Positions 29,301 through 36,293 are shown, counted from the first letter of the stretch. The stretch is DNA of 49,524 nt from Clostridiales bacterium (GCA_024697575.1 JAILFM010000047.1:1-49524); one strand, 5' to 3'. The notes: generated from the sequence alone by a model not told the origin. Numbers and translations are program-made.

Positions 29301-31722
29301 AAGAATCGGTGTCTTTGTTTTCGGGCAGTTGAATGAAATAATAGCCGTCCCTGCTGCCTGAGCCGCTGTATTCGCCGGTGAAAATATTGCCCGCATTGAC
29401 GCCCGTCCTGACCGTGATGGTCTGGCGGCTGAGATCGTTTTCAACCGAGCTCTGGTTGTAACCGGACTCGGACAGGTTTTTCGCACTGTTATAAGGCGCC
29501 TTGGCGCTGCTCTTCGCGTTAAGACTCCATGTGCCCAGATCAAACAGATTGTCGCCCACAAGTTCAACAACGTTGCCGTATGTGAAGTGGTCGATATTCT
29601 GGACATGAGTCGGGGTCTCCGTGTTTTCAAAGTCGCCCGCTTTTGTAATTGAAAGGTTTGAATAAACGGCGGTGTGGGTTATGGCTTTGCCGTTTTTGCT
29701 CCTCGCGCCGAAAGAAATACCGAAGTGATAAATATCGCTGTCGGTGACAAAAGTCAATGAATAAGTGCCGGGCAGTTTTGTCTCGTTCACCCCGCCGTTA
29801 AGCAGCTTATATGTTTTGTCACCGTCGATTTTTTCGTAGTAATGTCTGCCGTAACCGTAAAGATTCAGTATGTTGATGCCGCCCGTATCCATGGATGACT
29901 CAACATGATAGCTGATTGTATATTTTGTGTTCGGCTCGCAGTCCATCATATAGAAGTTCGAGATGTCCGCCCCTGTGGCGTAGTTTGTGTACATCTTCGA
30001 AGCGTTCTTCATCTTCACCGTTACCGCGATATGAGCGTCATCCGTAGTGACGGTGTTCATTCTTCTGACGCTCTGTTTTGTGATTTCATTGCCGGAATTG
30101 TCGAACTGAGTTGTCTGTATCGGCAGTGACACCCACTTGTCATAGTTAAAATAGTTTGAGTCGTACCTTGACATCTTGATTTCGCTGAAGGTAGCTCTTG
30201 CCTTGATGCTGTTAACATCATACCTTACCTGAACATAGGCGATATCGGTGCCCACGCCGTTTGGAACATTGAACTCTATGCTGTGCGCGCCGTTGGTTGT
30301 GAAATAACGGCTTGCCAGATAATACTGTTTCGAATAGTTAGGTGTGTATCCCACAACCTTGCCGGCGGAGCTGTAGGGGATAACGCTCACCTGCGCTCTG
30401 AAGCCGGGCTGCAGGTCGCTGATTCTGAAAGAGAGATAATATGTATGGTCACTCGCCGGATCATCCTCGGATGAAACGGGTATCGAATAGAAGTCGGCGG
30501 CATTGCCGTAGACCTTGTTCATGTCGAAATACTGCTCTTTGCCTTTTTTCGGGCCGGTTGTGTCCTGCCAGTACGCCTTTGCCCATTCCCAGTTCTTTTC
30601 GGTGGTGCCGAAAACGGTTACGGTCTCCCTCTTGTTGTCGGGCATAAGGATTCTTGTGGTCTTGTAGTTATCTTTTTCAATCGTTGCGCCAAGTCCGCTC
30701 ATAAACCCGTCAAAGCTGTAATAACTTGAACCGGTTGTGTCGGCGAGTCTGAACTTTTTGACAACGTCATAGTCATATTCTTCCTGAGGATATTTTTTTG
30801 CGATGTACATCACGGTGCCGGCAGGCGTGCTGTTCCAGGCGTTCAGCTCAAGGTATCTTCTTTCGCCTTCGCTTATTTCCTGGCGGTAATAAACAGCGTC
30901 ATCGAGCTTGAGAAGGAAATATTTGAACTCGGTCTCGCTTATTGTTTTTTGCTCAATCGAACCGATCTGATAATAAGTATCCGTCTCATCGTCGTTGAAT
31001 TTTATGCAAACCGTGCCTTCCGTAACGGTTTTGGAGCCGTCTTTCACCAGAACCTCATCGCCGCCTTCAACGGGATAGGACAATGTTACTTCTTTATATT
31101 CGGCATTGCCGGAGCTGTCATAACCGTCGATGATATAGAATTTGAACTTTGTCTCCTGCTTTGCGTCAAGATACGGCCTTATATACTTGCCGGTGCCTTT
31201 TTCGCCGAGAACGGTGTACACGCCCGGGGACATAACGCCGTTGACCGCGTTGATTTTTTCAACCTTGTTAAGCTCAAGAGTTTCCGTAAGGGGGTTGGCG
31301 CTGTACTGATTGACCCAGGGGTATTGCTCGTCATAATTGCCGCTTGAGTACATGGGAGTTTCATCGGTGTTCGAAGCGCCGATTGTCAGAAGCTCTTTTT
31401 CGACGAGGGCTGACCACAGGCGGGTCGCGTAAACCTTACGCACGCTCTGGTTGGCTATTCCGGCAAGGGTTTCGCGCCAATTGGCAACCGGTTCCTCACC
31501 TTTGATATAATAGCCGATTGAACCCGCGTCGCTTTCGGGGGCAATCTCGAGCACCTTGAAGGTTGAACCGGCATATGAACTTTTAATCTCTTCAATATGC
31601 GTGAGTGACGAAGCGGCGCTCGCACGGTCGATGTTGCCGAAAAGCGTCACTGTCATTGAAACTATCAAAAGAAATGATACCGCGGTCAGCAGTATTTTCT
31701 TTGGCTTTGACATATTTTTCAT
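20362..31722 (-). CDS. giant secreted DUF5057-type protein of the pilus locus
   Basis: This single uninterrupted frame encodes 3786 residues. Residues ~1-36 are a Sec signal peptide (KPKKILLTAVSFLLIVSMTV, cleavage near ASA). Three modules start with a related strand, FKVLEIAP (~57), LRVLDIEP (~1587) and ISVLQVLP (~2496). Each is followed later by a Rossmann-like FDLVVFTGG (~1421), FDLVYIGSS (~1712) or FDMLIVGFG (~2662). Between ~430 and ~900 are three tandem beta-sandwich, CBM-like stretches ending ATFSEIKM, AVYSNLSI and AIFSNIQV. Residues ~1000-1330 are Tyr-rich beta repeats. Residues ~3110-3285 (ITTYPYNLN, then MTHEQYYSLDL, AGHTNN, LFINTIVA) match the DUF5057 pattern as I remember it. No LPXTG or C-terminal anchor is visible. 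It lies last in a prepilin operon, so I infer a pilus-linked surface protein or adhesin. Start ATG 31722 has only GGGGG as Shine-Dalgarno. Confidence 0.75.
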   Translation of the reverse strand: MKNMSKPKKILLTAVSFLLIVSMTVTLFGNIDRASAASSLTHIEEIKSSYAGSTFKVLEIAPESDAGSIGYYIKGEEPVANWRETLAGIANQSVRKVYATRLWSALVEKELLTIGASNTDETPMYSSGNYDEQYPWVNQYSANPLTETLELNKVEKINAVNGVMSPGVYTVLGEKGTGKYIRPYLDAKQETKFKFYIIDGYDSSGNAEYKEVTLSYPVEGGDEVLVKDGSKTVTEGTVCIKFNDDETDTYYQIGSIEQKTISETEFKYFLLKLDDAVYYRQEISEGERRYLELNAWNSTPAGTVMYIAKKYPQEEYDYDVVKKFRLADTTGSSYYSFDGFMSGLGATIEKDNYKTTRILMPDNKRETVTVFGTTEKNWEWAKAYWQDTTGPKKGKEQYFDMNKVYGNAADFYSIPVSSEDDPASDHTYYLSFRISDLQPGFRAQVSVIPYSSAGKVVGYTPNYSKQYYLASRYFTTNGAHSIEFNVPNGVGTDIAYVQVRYDVNSIKARATFSEIKMSRYDSNYFNYDKWVSLPIQTTQFDNSGNEITKQSVRRMNTVTTDDAHIAVTVKMKNASKMYTNYATGADISNFYMMDCEPNTKYTISYHVESSMDTGGINILNLYGYGRHYYEKIDGDKTYKLLNGGVNETKLPGTYSLTFVTDSDIYHFGISFGARSKNGKAITHTAVYSNLSITKAGDFENTETPTHVQNIDHFTYGNVVELVGDNLFDLGTWSLNAKSSAKAPYNSAKNLSESGYNQSSVENDLSRQTITVRTGVNAGNIFTGEYSGSGSRDGYYFIQLPENKDTDSLRYRVSYYVENSLAGNSSQVRLTFFDNNFAPITVSVPNIDNNGTESKTSYTRKSNGSGNQSFDVTLPNECRYIQLAFGGRDGGIVANEQIAIFSNIQVQPYNVNAFFYDLKWTSDVKYAGNVHDDGKLYLSDTSSILADGYWNEKIANPSAPKQKIVYYTMENADGAVPSLKIVTDYTSAALKNKDIYVKTDYVEKGVIGSVGFSLSVDTYYTKTVVDGEDKYTAIDDLNTLDENEVIYYRTKNSGGEGYTYSALGKKNDTVVKDTVYWYGDGNDKRMVTKTSDLHYGDTVYTYNSVTDEYEADGTIGARNFVLEGSVVDGVMQEGGEQYYLLENNEYVKITDWRTVECGTTVYAYCYDEAMYKRVANDDEDAGYIYEYVGRVVVDYAYQGTYGEDGFTPDIRFNTEGNQIVLEDGELYYIYEDESYRPVVASDNLNAGAALFTLDKRFNAASGSGFLDSSTVYYYANINYDNITPVSASFDDEHRYYVGENSFSVAEDWEIPFFVEDGIDYYIYVGAGNGIYKYFNTDVGDERATINTVATQVVFYNGGIENNNWFLRHVFDYDIDGTDYTKLVNYTSGGNEYEMMNVTVDTVTTTFLNTKKKKDVDAFVSGFDLVVFTGGTSVFEDAPTFTDDLSKDAYDVLKEFIITYETPTVVDIALTAIDYRDSGGGRFVYLKSLVNDVGGGRNYGGVEKFIYRYSGTALPNVQHTNSTIANKLFADELQGQHSSAAGAYNEVYQDIQLEKESKPTLFDKVTEATCIRYIINYAGRAVEFNKTELRVLDIEPYTQAPAEYISGSLSMLTSVGNYTYYNPYYYYDSFIGDIFDWNLYSELGEYRTETFNYASGLTVEMVKEWFPDGRLQYVKSKKTLNDGTVEKEYADTEITITRMSMSEFNGSNLNLVENFDLVYIGSSLTNMNYRLYGEDEADERFEKDEEGYYINREGNRIVWKGKEINELPVSDPDKLINREYRDLFVQLVKRPDYLKTLIPDYNEYYMDGMYYTNIGDIYYARNGVDSTLHRNATRLGGLLADDYNFNSGVGKNLWEIKADDDTLHTLPFLDLRSGGNDITANKKAQLDEFSAAGYPVVLSDALCENDWQGTLECTLEAKIEKGSYREGGFLGIGATKYDGKVTFTAKYTGDALPAGVQPHYTWYVDGKAIKETGKNDYSFEDYQANISYREADSKCDGLESQFVFGVNCDGDAYDDYKNKTGDNAYSYYGKTYRVEITSFEFKSAKYTSLVKFSHPKSNTLTFAPNELTFTSVVSHPTGSTAAAKISTTYTDTNGGQLVDLQPYSIGNGNSRAPLADSNYNVSFGSGSNEKDVYYYDVNENYQVAVDKDGLVVKEWEIKDGVAVKKGAAVSDDNRVYFPYSGLHANYQWKNRNWYSFGGNLWGATGWSSSKYVESTTYKYEDGVTDLTMQLEKSRDYIAICFDFYCDLFEQINMFDAGLLNSKAVSDSVGKGKTDRETRNILFPYFPTRSGSPGASGAAVLALSEDRIDNSSLLFETLDAKINAKMSNVMSTSGITVTEGRTSNTEKKLKNLVNASKVYFESNQIVGDNVVTTDNTLYEYKFKITNHSGHSNDPYDYNVYVDSNADGNFSESEIQPKSTVCGVFEGDTATAPEQSLQLSGGNNNSVNHEYTLRMNLEARQLYSWKLEVINSNNSSVHNSVRGFVYSVNGDAADLTPQREISVLQVLPMGTVPTQEGWLGLPIATTSYNLTNAVMNTASYNTSSICSVFLRDIFASNELYGLKRVINDDPCQPGKKVITFMIQYDRVLRKQNYDTGKNPDIVINIYQKSVSEFCNKDNKSNIDEEREMGNLTRAECLALLKNLNGNLYEMRVSKNGAITKADKQKDFDMLIVGFGDSYCNGVSEQLSQAISDFIDTGKHVLYTHDATSYANNFYANNRQAEGYYMNLYVRDRVGLDPYGITTGILSRSDLNRSEAGVGKDDSPAKYGYTDDMYSGAVPFEYYDTTPVVYQYYSTSQGAYVQGKDKNGNVISGVNKHLANVKKGSDDKWTVTHVSQKLEDDHGQPVGSAQRDGDSEKYGVYVYYDTTSQGDGTGEYQYWHIGYNQNNAFIFYESDATEVQGMTQGYDSEGRALSTANYHAAVAKYEDGKWVVDATYTYRGSGKWKSDEGEADINTSSFDLAPSSPANGFKVYGAYCYYTVDKTGKGQWNVGFDKDGNVIVYGKTNGYPIIETGESTRIANIDYFTNKGYKIAYLPDSGKAENAFQTQAYTRYAMERMRREAPSTSIFSSNFWKKFSRTWWRELRNLKEMIENQLSPTAGSITDTSQAPLYTDKITQVNSGRITTYPYNLNTAGRGVSGVSNPTTSLDYIDGFVSNENKNLSYVGKQTDLTVNMTHEQYYSLDLTGVQNADGTFTNDFATVWYCLGGTRDNLQGDTQAGGMSERRTQGWFSRWWDGNKVPDMPRYAYEDNIRNDCADAYYLYTYKNVTYTGAGHTNNMTLSEAMLFINTIVASAEATIDGNVASIEALDSDTSEQIRYYLAQYSEKEVDTAATPLESRDSDDFTFDLHLTNVQGDVIVKPYYYNDLANDSTVTVEPSGESGEAQVVYRYVAISGSSINWSSNPVVTMKMNGKDTYLFLAKSRSPLPTYKGKPVYYSVSGNDSKLTGYMEFETDQVYRFISTAHSETNAINGIKTMGYVRTNATLSASALMITNGYYLRSRYVYKNGVFGDDCGLPGGEYTEANGYYHIYGEFKGTNANNQYYEKRAIEVTTQPTQVEPGTPVMTDNNTYLPTIYIKQNYQVTVYDEDLKPVTVKFYDEGSVRIITEVDGTATYKKPGESETKRFMKSGDSEVEVNVSYIEGKYRQYPGAAVTENWFKKLTGLAVTEYLIKNYCVPHIYEIKGFEGSSEVTLDIFRDKETDKLMLYRKNGTVLTTPQVFNPAAYKVTNGGDSMTEEYYEAHKAESDDDLYKIILNSYAGQVVYFRADSATGTDKGKGIPYSVRFVKMNMKALG

Positions 31723-31740
31723 ATTTAGGCCCCCGAATTT

Positions 31741-31782
31741 AGGTGTTAGGTGTTAGGTGTTAGGTGTTAGATGACGGATGTC
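31741..31782. repeat. heptamer tandem repeat (AGGTGTT)
   Basis: Four exact copies of AGGTGTT (31741-31768) are followed by degenerate heptamers AGATGAC and GGATGTC, in the 73-bp gap between a prepilin gene and the giant gene. Confidence 0.85.
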
Positions 31783-31795
31783 CGATTCGTATTTT

Positions 31796-32599
31796 TTAGC
31801 CGCCTTCCGCTGTTGTAGCTTCGGTCGTGGCAGTGGCAGCCTGCCCCGCCATATCCCTCACGCCGCTGATAACGCCGTAATACTTTTCGATAAGGGTGTC
31901 GGCGATGGTCTCGTTCGCGCCGCTCTTCTCAGCGACATAAATCGGATTTGACCTGAGGGCGATAAGGTTTGACTTTGTGTACTGCTTTTTGCTGTTTGAA
32001 ATCGTAACTATGAGTTTAACGTTATTCGCGTAGTCAACGCCGTTAGCCGTTCTGTAAAGCTCGGTTTGCGTGCTTATTGAACGGATACCTGTCGCAAGCG
32101 GCTGAGTCGCGTTTTCCAGCGCGGCGCTGTCCCTGACCATGGAGCCGGTGTTGGGGTCGATCTTCAGCTTTGTTTTTGTCAGATAAAGGGTTGCTCCCGC
32201 ATCGGAATCCGCCTCGTCTGTATCGTAATAAAAATCGTATAGATATTTCAGGTCTTCGTCATTTCTTTTGATTACAAAAATGTGGTACGCCGAGCTGCTG
32301 CCGGTAAGATTGCCTTCTCCGTCATAAACATTGCTGACAATCGTATCGTCACAATACGCAGCGCAGTCGGAAAGATATTCCTTCAGAAAGACCTGAGCGG
32401 CGGTGGATTTATACTGCAGCCTCTCGCGCGAATCGGTCGATGACCAGATGTTAGTCGCGCTTGACATAAGCATACCGCACGTTACGGCGACAACCGCGAG
32501 TAAAGACACGGCGATGATAAGCTCTACAAGGGTGAAGCCCGATTTGTTGCTGTTTTCGGCGCCGAAGGATTTATTGAATTTTTCTTTCAGCTTTTTCAT
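31796..32599 (-). CDS. type IV prepilin-like protein, third pilin-like gene of the cluster
   Basis: The 267-aa protein has a class III (prepilin) leader, NSNKSG/FTLVELIIAVSLLAVVAV. Cleavage follows Gly21, and Glu at +5 of the mature protein is conserved. The hydrophobic helix is followed by a globular domain ending in an Ala/Thr-rich tail (AGQAATATTEATTAEGG). PilD-type peptidase at 40973-41761 is the probable processing enzyme. Size and position suggest a minor pilin (PilW/GspJ-like) rather than the abundant subunit. The start ATG 32599 follows GGAGGGAG. It is 73 bp upstream of the giant gene, on the same transcript. Confidence 0.88.
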   Translation of the reverse strand: MKKLKEKFNKSFGAENSNKSGFTLVELIIAVSLLAVVAVTCGMLMSSATNIWSSTDSRERLQYKSTAAQVFLKEYLSDCAAYCDDTIVSNVYDGEGNLTGSSSAYHIFVIKRNDEDLKYLYDFYYDTDEADSDAGATLYLTKTKLKIDPNTGSMVRDSAALENATQPLATGIRSISTQTELYRTANGVDYANNVKLIVTISNSKKQYTKSNLIALRSNPIYVAEKSGANETIADTLIEKYYGVISGVRDMAGQAATATTEATTAEGG

Positions 32600-32626
32600 A
32601 CTCCCTCCGGTTAAGATTTATGATTA

Positions 32627-32661
32627 ATTACGCATTACGCACTACGCATTACGCATTATAT
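32627..32661. repeat. heptamer tandem repeat (ATTACGC)
   Basis: ATTACGC, ATTACGC, ACTACGC, ATTACGC and ATTATAT run in strict 7-bp register between two prepilin genes and reach the stop codon of the upstream one. Confidence 0.85.
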
Positions 32662-33389
32662 TATCTCCCGTTCGGTTCAATACCGCCGGTCAGGCAATAG
32701 ACGGTTATATTAACCACCGTCCCCTCTTCAACGGTAATTCTAATCTGGTTGTTAAACTCCTCGCTGACACCTTGAGTTATAATACTGTTCGCCTGGAATG
32801 TCAGACCGTTGTCGATCGAGGTGACACGGTTTGCCGCCACAACAGAACCGTCCTGAGACGAGAACTCAATCTCGATTTTATCATACACAAGTAGCTCCGA
32901 GTCGGCTTTCTCGCTCTTGGCAAGCTGGAACGGGTCGTTTGAAAGGTTACGGAAAAACACGTCGATGTTTTTCTCGCAGATTTTTTGCTGCTCATAGGGG
33001 TTGTCTTCGTCAAATACCGGCTTGGAATAATCCTTCACAGCGTCGCCCCTGTCGTCAACAACAGTGTTGCCGCTGGGGTCAAGCAAATCCTCGTAGTGAT
33101 CGACAGGATAAAACTGCGAGTAATAGTCTCCACGGTCATCGCGGTAAATAACAAGCTTGTTTTTTTTGCCGCTGAGGGTATTGATTTTGCTTTGTGAAAT
33201 TGCGGCGGAGATTTTTTCGCTCGCCGAATTTGCCCGCGCGCGGTACATATGAATAAGCGCGTTTCCCGTCACGGCGACAAGCGTAAGAGCAATTGCGACA
33301 ACGATCACAAGCTCCACAAGCGAGAGACCGCTTTTGCCGCCGATCGCGCCGGTCAAAGCCTTATTGAATTTTGACTTCACTCTTTTCAT
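32661..33389 (-). CDS. type IV prepilin-like protein, second pilin-like gene
   Basis: The product (242 aa from ATG 33389) has the prepilin motif GGKSG/LSLVELVIVVAIALTLV with Glu at +5. Leu instead of Phe at +1 is a less usual but tolerated residue. The rest is a soluble domain with DRGDYYSQFYPVD and a C-terminal beta region ending VYCLTGGIEPNGR. GGAG lies 9 nt before ATG 33389, favouring it over the GTG-type start at 33416. The size fits a GspH/FimT-like minor pilin, though the subfamily is uncertain. A 13-bp direct duplication containing the Shine-Dalgarno complement lies just upstream. Confidence 0.87.
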   Translation of the reverse strand: MKRVKSKFNKALTGAIGGKSGLSLVELVIVVAIALTLVAVTGNALIHMYRARANSASEKISAAISQSKINTLSGKKNKLVIYRDDRGDYYSQFYPVDHYEDLLDPSGNTVVDDRGDAVKDYSKPVFDEDNPYEQQKICEKNIDVFFRNLSNDPFQLAKSEKADSELLVYDKIEIEFSSQDGSVVAANRVTSIDNGLTFQANSIITQGVSEEFNNQIRITVEEGTVVNITVYCLTGGIEPNGR

Positions 33390-33392
33390 AAC

Positions 33393-33443
33393 AAAACACT
33401 CCGTGTAGTAAAACACTCCGTGGAAAATTGAGAATTGAGAATT
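33393..33443. repeat. 13-bp direct duplication and GAGAATT heptamers
   Basis: AAAACACTCCGTG occurs at 33393-33405 and again at 33410-33422. It is followed by GAAAATT, GAGAATT, GAGAATT (33423-33443) in 7-bp register. The duplicated unit contains the Shine-Dalgarno of the downstream prepilin. Confidence 0.75.
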
Positions 33444-33446
33444 ATA

Positions 33447-36107
33447 TTACCTCGTTGACCAGTTTTCATACTGAACAAGGGCGGTGATGTTGGTGCCCTG
33501 ACCGCCGGTCTGCCATGATTCTGAATTTGTGGGATCGACGTTGAAAATGTATTTATCCTCACTGATAAGGTTCGACGTTCCCTTGCAGCCGATACCCGCC
33601 TTTTCAAGAGCGCTGAAGGCTGTAGCGAACCTTGTGGGGGAAGCTTCTATACTCATCTTCTCTGTGCCGGTTCCCGCCACACCGTCTGACGGCTCGGCGA
33701 TTGAAATCTCGCCGGCGCTGATGATAAGCCCGCTGAAGTTTCTTTTGACGGTGACGTCACCGACCTGATCGCCGGATGCCATTGTTATAACAAGCGCGAC
33801 GGTGTCGGGCATTTTATCATCGATTGAAGCATTGCCGAAGTAGATTCTCGCAACTTCAGCCGCCTGGGTTGTAACCGCGCTGTATGTGCCGGTTGCCCTG
33901 TTATACTGATAGTGAGTAACCGCCGAACCGTTCTCGTTATATTTCAGATAGTTTCCGTCGGAATCAAACGCCTCGAAAAGCAGATCGCCGATGTTGTAGC
34001 TGTCCGCGTTGTATTTGCCGGTTGACGGGTTGTATGAGTTAACGGCATCGTCACCCGCCTTGATTTCCTCGGGTAAAGTCGCGCTCGCGGATGCTGTCAT
34101 CGTTAAGCCGTTATACGGCTTGAGGGAATCGCCGGTCGCCGAGTTGATATAGTATGAATAAGGTGTAATATCCGGGTCGTCAATTTCGTTAAAGGTCAGT
34201 GTGCGGCTGATAAGCTCATACTGCCTTTGATAGTTGCCGCAGTCAAGACCCAAAGTATCGTAGTTATTCTTTGAAAGAGAGGGCTCTTTAAGAACAAGCA
34301 ACCCGTTTTCATCGACAACATAGTTGCCTATGGTGTTGAGAGTTACGCTGTCTTCAGCCGTGACTTTAACATAGTCGCTCACATAGCGGCTTACTAACTC
34401 GGGTTTAGCGGTGAAATAATCCTTGAAAAATTCGTTGGATGCCTTGATGCCGTTCGCATCGTTGCCGAAATCAAGGAAGACATAAGCCGCGCTCTGACCC
34501 GCATAGTTGATGCCCATAACCTTCAGGTTGATGTCGGCGCCGAACGTTCTGTAATACGCCAGCGTTCTGTCCTCGCCTTCGATAGTCCAGAGAACCATAT
34601 CATCAACAAGATGATAGTTATAGTTGGCAAACTTTGAAACGGAGTCAAACACAACGGGGTTAACAAGCGAATAGACCTTAGGCGCGCCCGCCTTGTCCCT
34701 GCCGCTGTTTACGCCGGCTTCCGTAAGCTCGGCTTCAACATAATAGAAGTAATCGGCGGGCAAAAGGTAAAGCCTCTGGTTCTGGCGGGTTGAAATTGAC
34801 TCGCCCATAATAGCCTCGCCCGTGTTGACACCCTTTGTGTTCTGAATAAAGCTCACGCCCGCGAGTTTCAAATCGGTGTCGGCAAGGATATTGATTTTTG
34901 TATTCTTGCCCTCCGCGATAATGGACGAGCTGAGATCCGACAGGTTTGTGCCGTCAACGCCGCTGTCACTGATAACTGCGTTGCCGAAGCCGAAGTATGT
35001 TCCGCCGATGTCTGCCCTCGCGCCGTTACCGTTGAGGTTCAGGTCGTTGTAAAGGCTCGTTTTACCCAGGAGCTGAACGCCCGCGCCGTAGTGAACGTTG
35101 ATGTTCTGAGCCCAGAATCTCGCGGTCTCTCCCAAAGTCATACGGAAATCAGTAACAATGGGGTTGCCGTTCGCGTCATAAACCGCGCTGCCGGTTTTAA
35201 CGTCGGCGTTTGTCGCGAGTATCATGTCGCCCGCGTCAAATGATATGGAATTTGTGCCTATGAGTTCAATGCCGTTGGCGTAAAAACTGCCGTTGACCTT
35301 CGTGCCCGAATATTTGGCGTTAACCTCAAGCCCGTCCTGCCTGATGGCGCCGTTGGCAATGATAGCGAACTCCGGCACACCGGTAATCTGGAACTGTGAA
35401 AGGGATGAACCGAGGTCCGGTATTACAATGGAAATATCGGTAACAATCGTCGCGGTGTTGCCGTTGACCGTCGCTGTGAGCATGACATTCCTGAGAATAA
35501 TCTTGCCGTTCTGAGTGTCAACCTGAACATCGTTCATTCCGGTCAGAGTCGTCAGTTCAATCTGAATGCTGCTCTCGGGTATTGTCAAACCTTCGTGAGC
35601 AGCGAGATATTCCTCGTCAAGCTCGGTGTTGAGGGCGGTGTAATTGACCCTGTCCCTGAGCACCTTGACGCTGTATTTTGAATAATTGTCATAGAGCAGA
35701 TGAGTCGATTCCGGCACCTTTGTACCGTCTTCTTTTTCAACCAGAACGGTATTTGTGAACTCTCTGAACTGCGAGACAAATCTATCCGCAAAAACGGAGC
35801 TGACCCCCACTGAGTTTACGCTGTAATCGACAAGTGCGGCGGCGTATGCCTTCTCGGTGCATTCCGAGACGATATCCTGAACGGCGACCTTGACATCGTC
35901 CATTGATGTGGTCGCCACAGCCATGGCTTCGCTGCCCTTGCGTATGCTCACCTTCATCTGAAGACCGGTGTAAGTCAGAAACAGCAGGGATGAACACAGC
36001 GCAAAAAGGAATACCGTCGTCACCAGGATGGTCAGTATGCCGGAGCCCCTTTTGCCGGTAACTTCCCTGACAAAACTATTCAGTTTTTTCTTCAATAAGT
36101 TTTTCAA
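33447..36107 (-). CDS. PilX-like pilus assembly protein with large repetitive ectodomain
   Basis: This ~886-aa protein starts with a basic segment and one strongly hydrophobic helix (GSGILTILVTTVFLFALCSSLL). It resembles a pilin helix, but without Glu at +5, as in PilX-type minor pilins. About residues 200-450 contain short beta-strand repeats (GVQLLGKTSLYNDLNLNGNG, then ARADIGGTYFGFGNAVIS) suggestive of a beta-helix. The remainder is unrecognised. I prefer TTG at 36107 (MKNLLKKKLNSF) over GTG 36116, because GAGGG lies 8 nt before the TTG and would overlap the GTG. Its place between prepilin genes supports a structural role in the pilus tip. The family assignment is tentative. Confidence 0.65.
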   Translation of the reverse strand: MKNLLKKKLNSFVREVTGKRGSGILTILVTTVFLFALCSSLLFLTYTGLQMKVSIRKGSEAMAVATTSMDDVKVAVQDIVSECTEKAYAAALVDYSVNSVGVSSVFADRFVSQFREFTNTVLVEKEDGTKVPESTHLLYDNYSKYSVKVLRDRVNYTALNTELDEEYLAAHEGLTIPESSIQIELTTLTGMNDVQVDTQNGKIILRNVMLTATVNGNTATIVTDISIVIPDLGSSLSQFQITGVPEFAIIANGAIRQDGLEVNAKYSGTKVNGSFYANGIELIGTNSISFDAGDMILATNADVKTGSAVYDANGNPIVTDFRMTLGETARFWAQNINVHYGAGVQLLGKTSLYNDLNLNGNGARADIGGTYFGFGNAVISDSGVDGTNLSDLSSSIIAEGKNTKINILADTDLKLAGVSFIQNTKGVNTGEAIMGESISTRQNQRLYLLPADYFYYVEAELTEAGVNSGRDKAGAPKVYSLVNPVVFDSVSKFANYNYHLVDDMVLWTIEGEDRTLAYYRTFGADINLKVMGINYAGQSAAYVFLDFGNDANGIKASNEFFKDYFTAKPELVSRYVSDYVKVTAEDSVTLNTIGNYVVDENGLLVLKEPSLSKNNYDTLGLDCGNYQRQYELISRTLTFNEIDDPDITPYSYYINSATGDSLKPYNGLTMTASASATLPEEIKAGDDAVNSYNPSTGKYNADSYNIGDLLFEAFDSDGNYLKYNENGSAVTHYQYNRATGTYSAVTTQAAEVARIYFGNASIDDKMPDTVALVITMASGDQVGDVTVKRNFSGLIISAGEISIAEPSDGVAGTGTEKMSIEASPTRFATAFSALEKAGIGCKGTSNLISEDKYIFNVDPTNSESWQTGGQGTNITALVQYENWSTR

Positions 36108-36125
36108 GAGACACACCCTCGCAGT

Positions 36126-36293
36126 TTAGATATTAGATGTTAGATGTTAGATATTAGAAATTATTAGATATTCACGGGCGATTGATAATCGCCCCTACGA
36201 TCATCTCAATATAATTGTGCATTGAGCATTGAGAAATGAGCATTAAATTGCAAATTGCAATTTGATTGTGCTTTGTGAATTGTGAATTGAAAT
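36126..36293. repeat. compound heptamer arrays and a CTAC-tailed hairpin
   Basis: The spacer holds TTAGATA/TTAGATG heptamers (36126-36160, again 36164-36170) and the hairpin GGGCGATTGATAATCGCCC (36176-36194) followed by CTACG. Then come ATTGTGC/ATTGAGC/ATTGAGA heptamers (36214-36262) and TTGTGAA, TTGTGAA, TTGAAAT (36273-36293). Almost the whole 188-bp gap is repeat. Confidence 0.8.
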
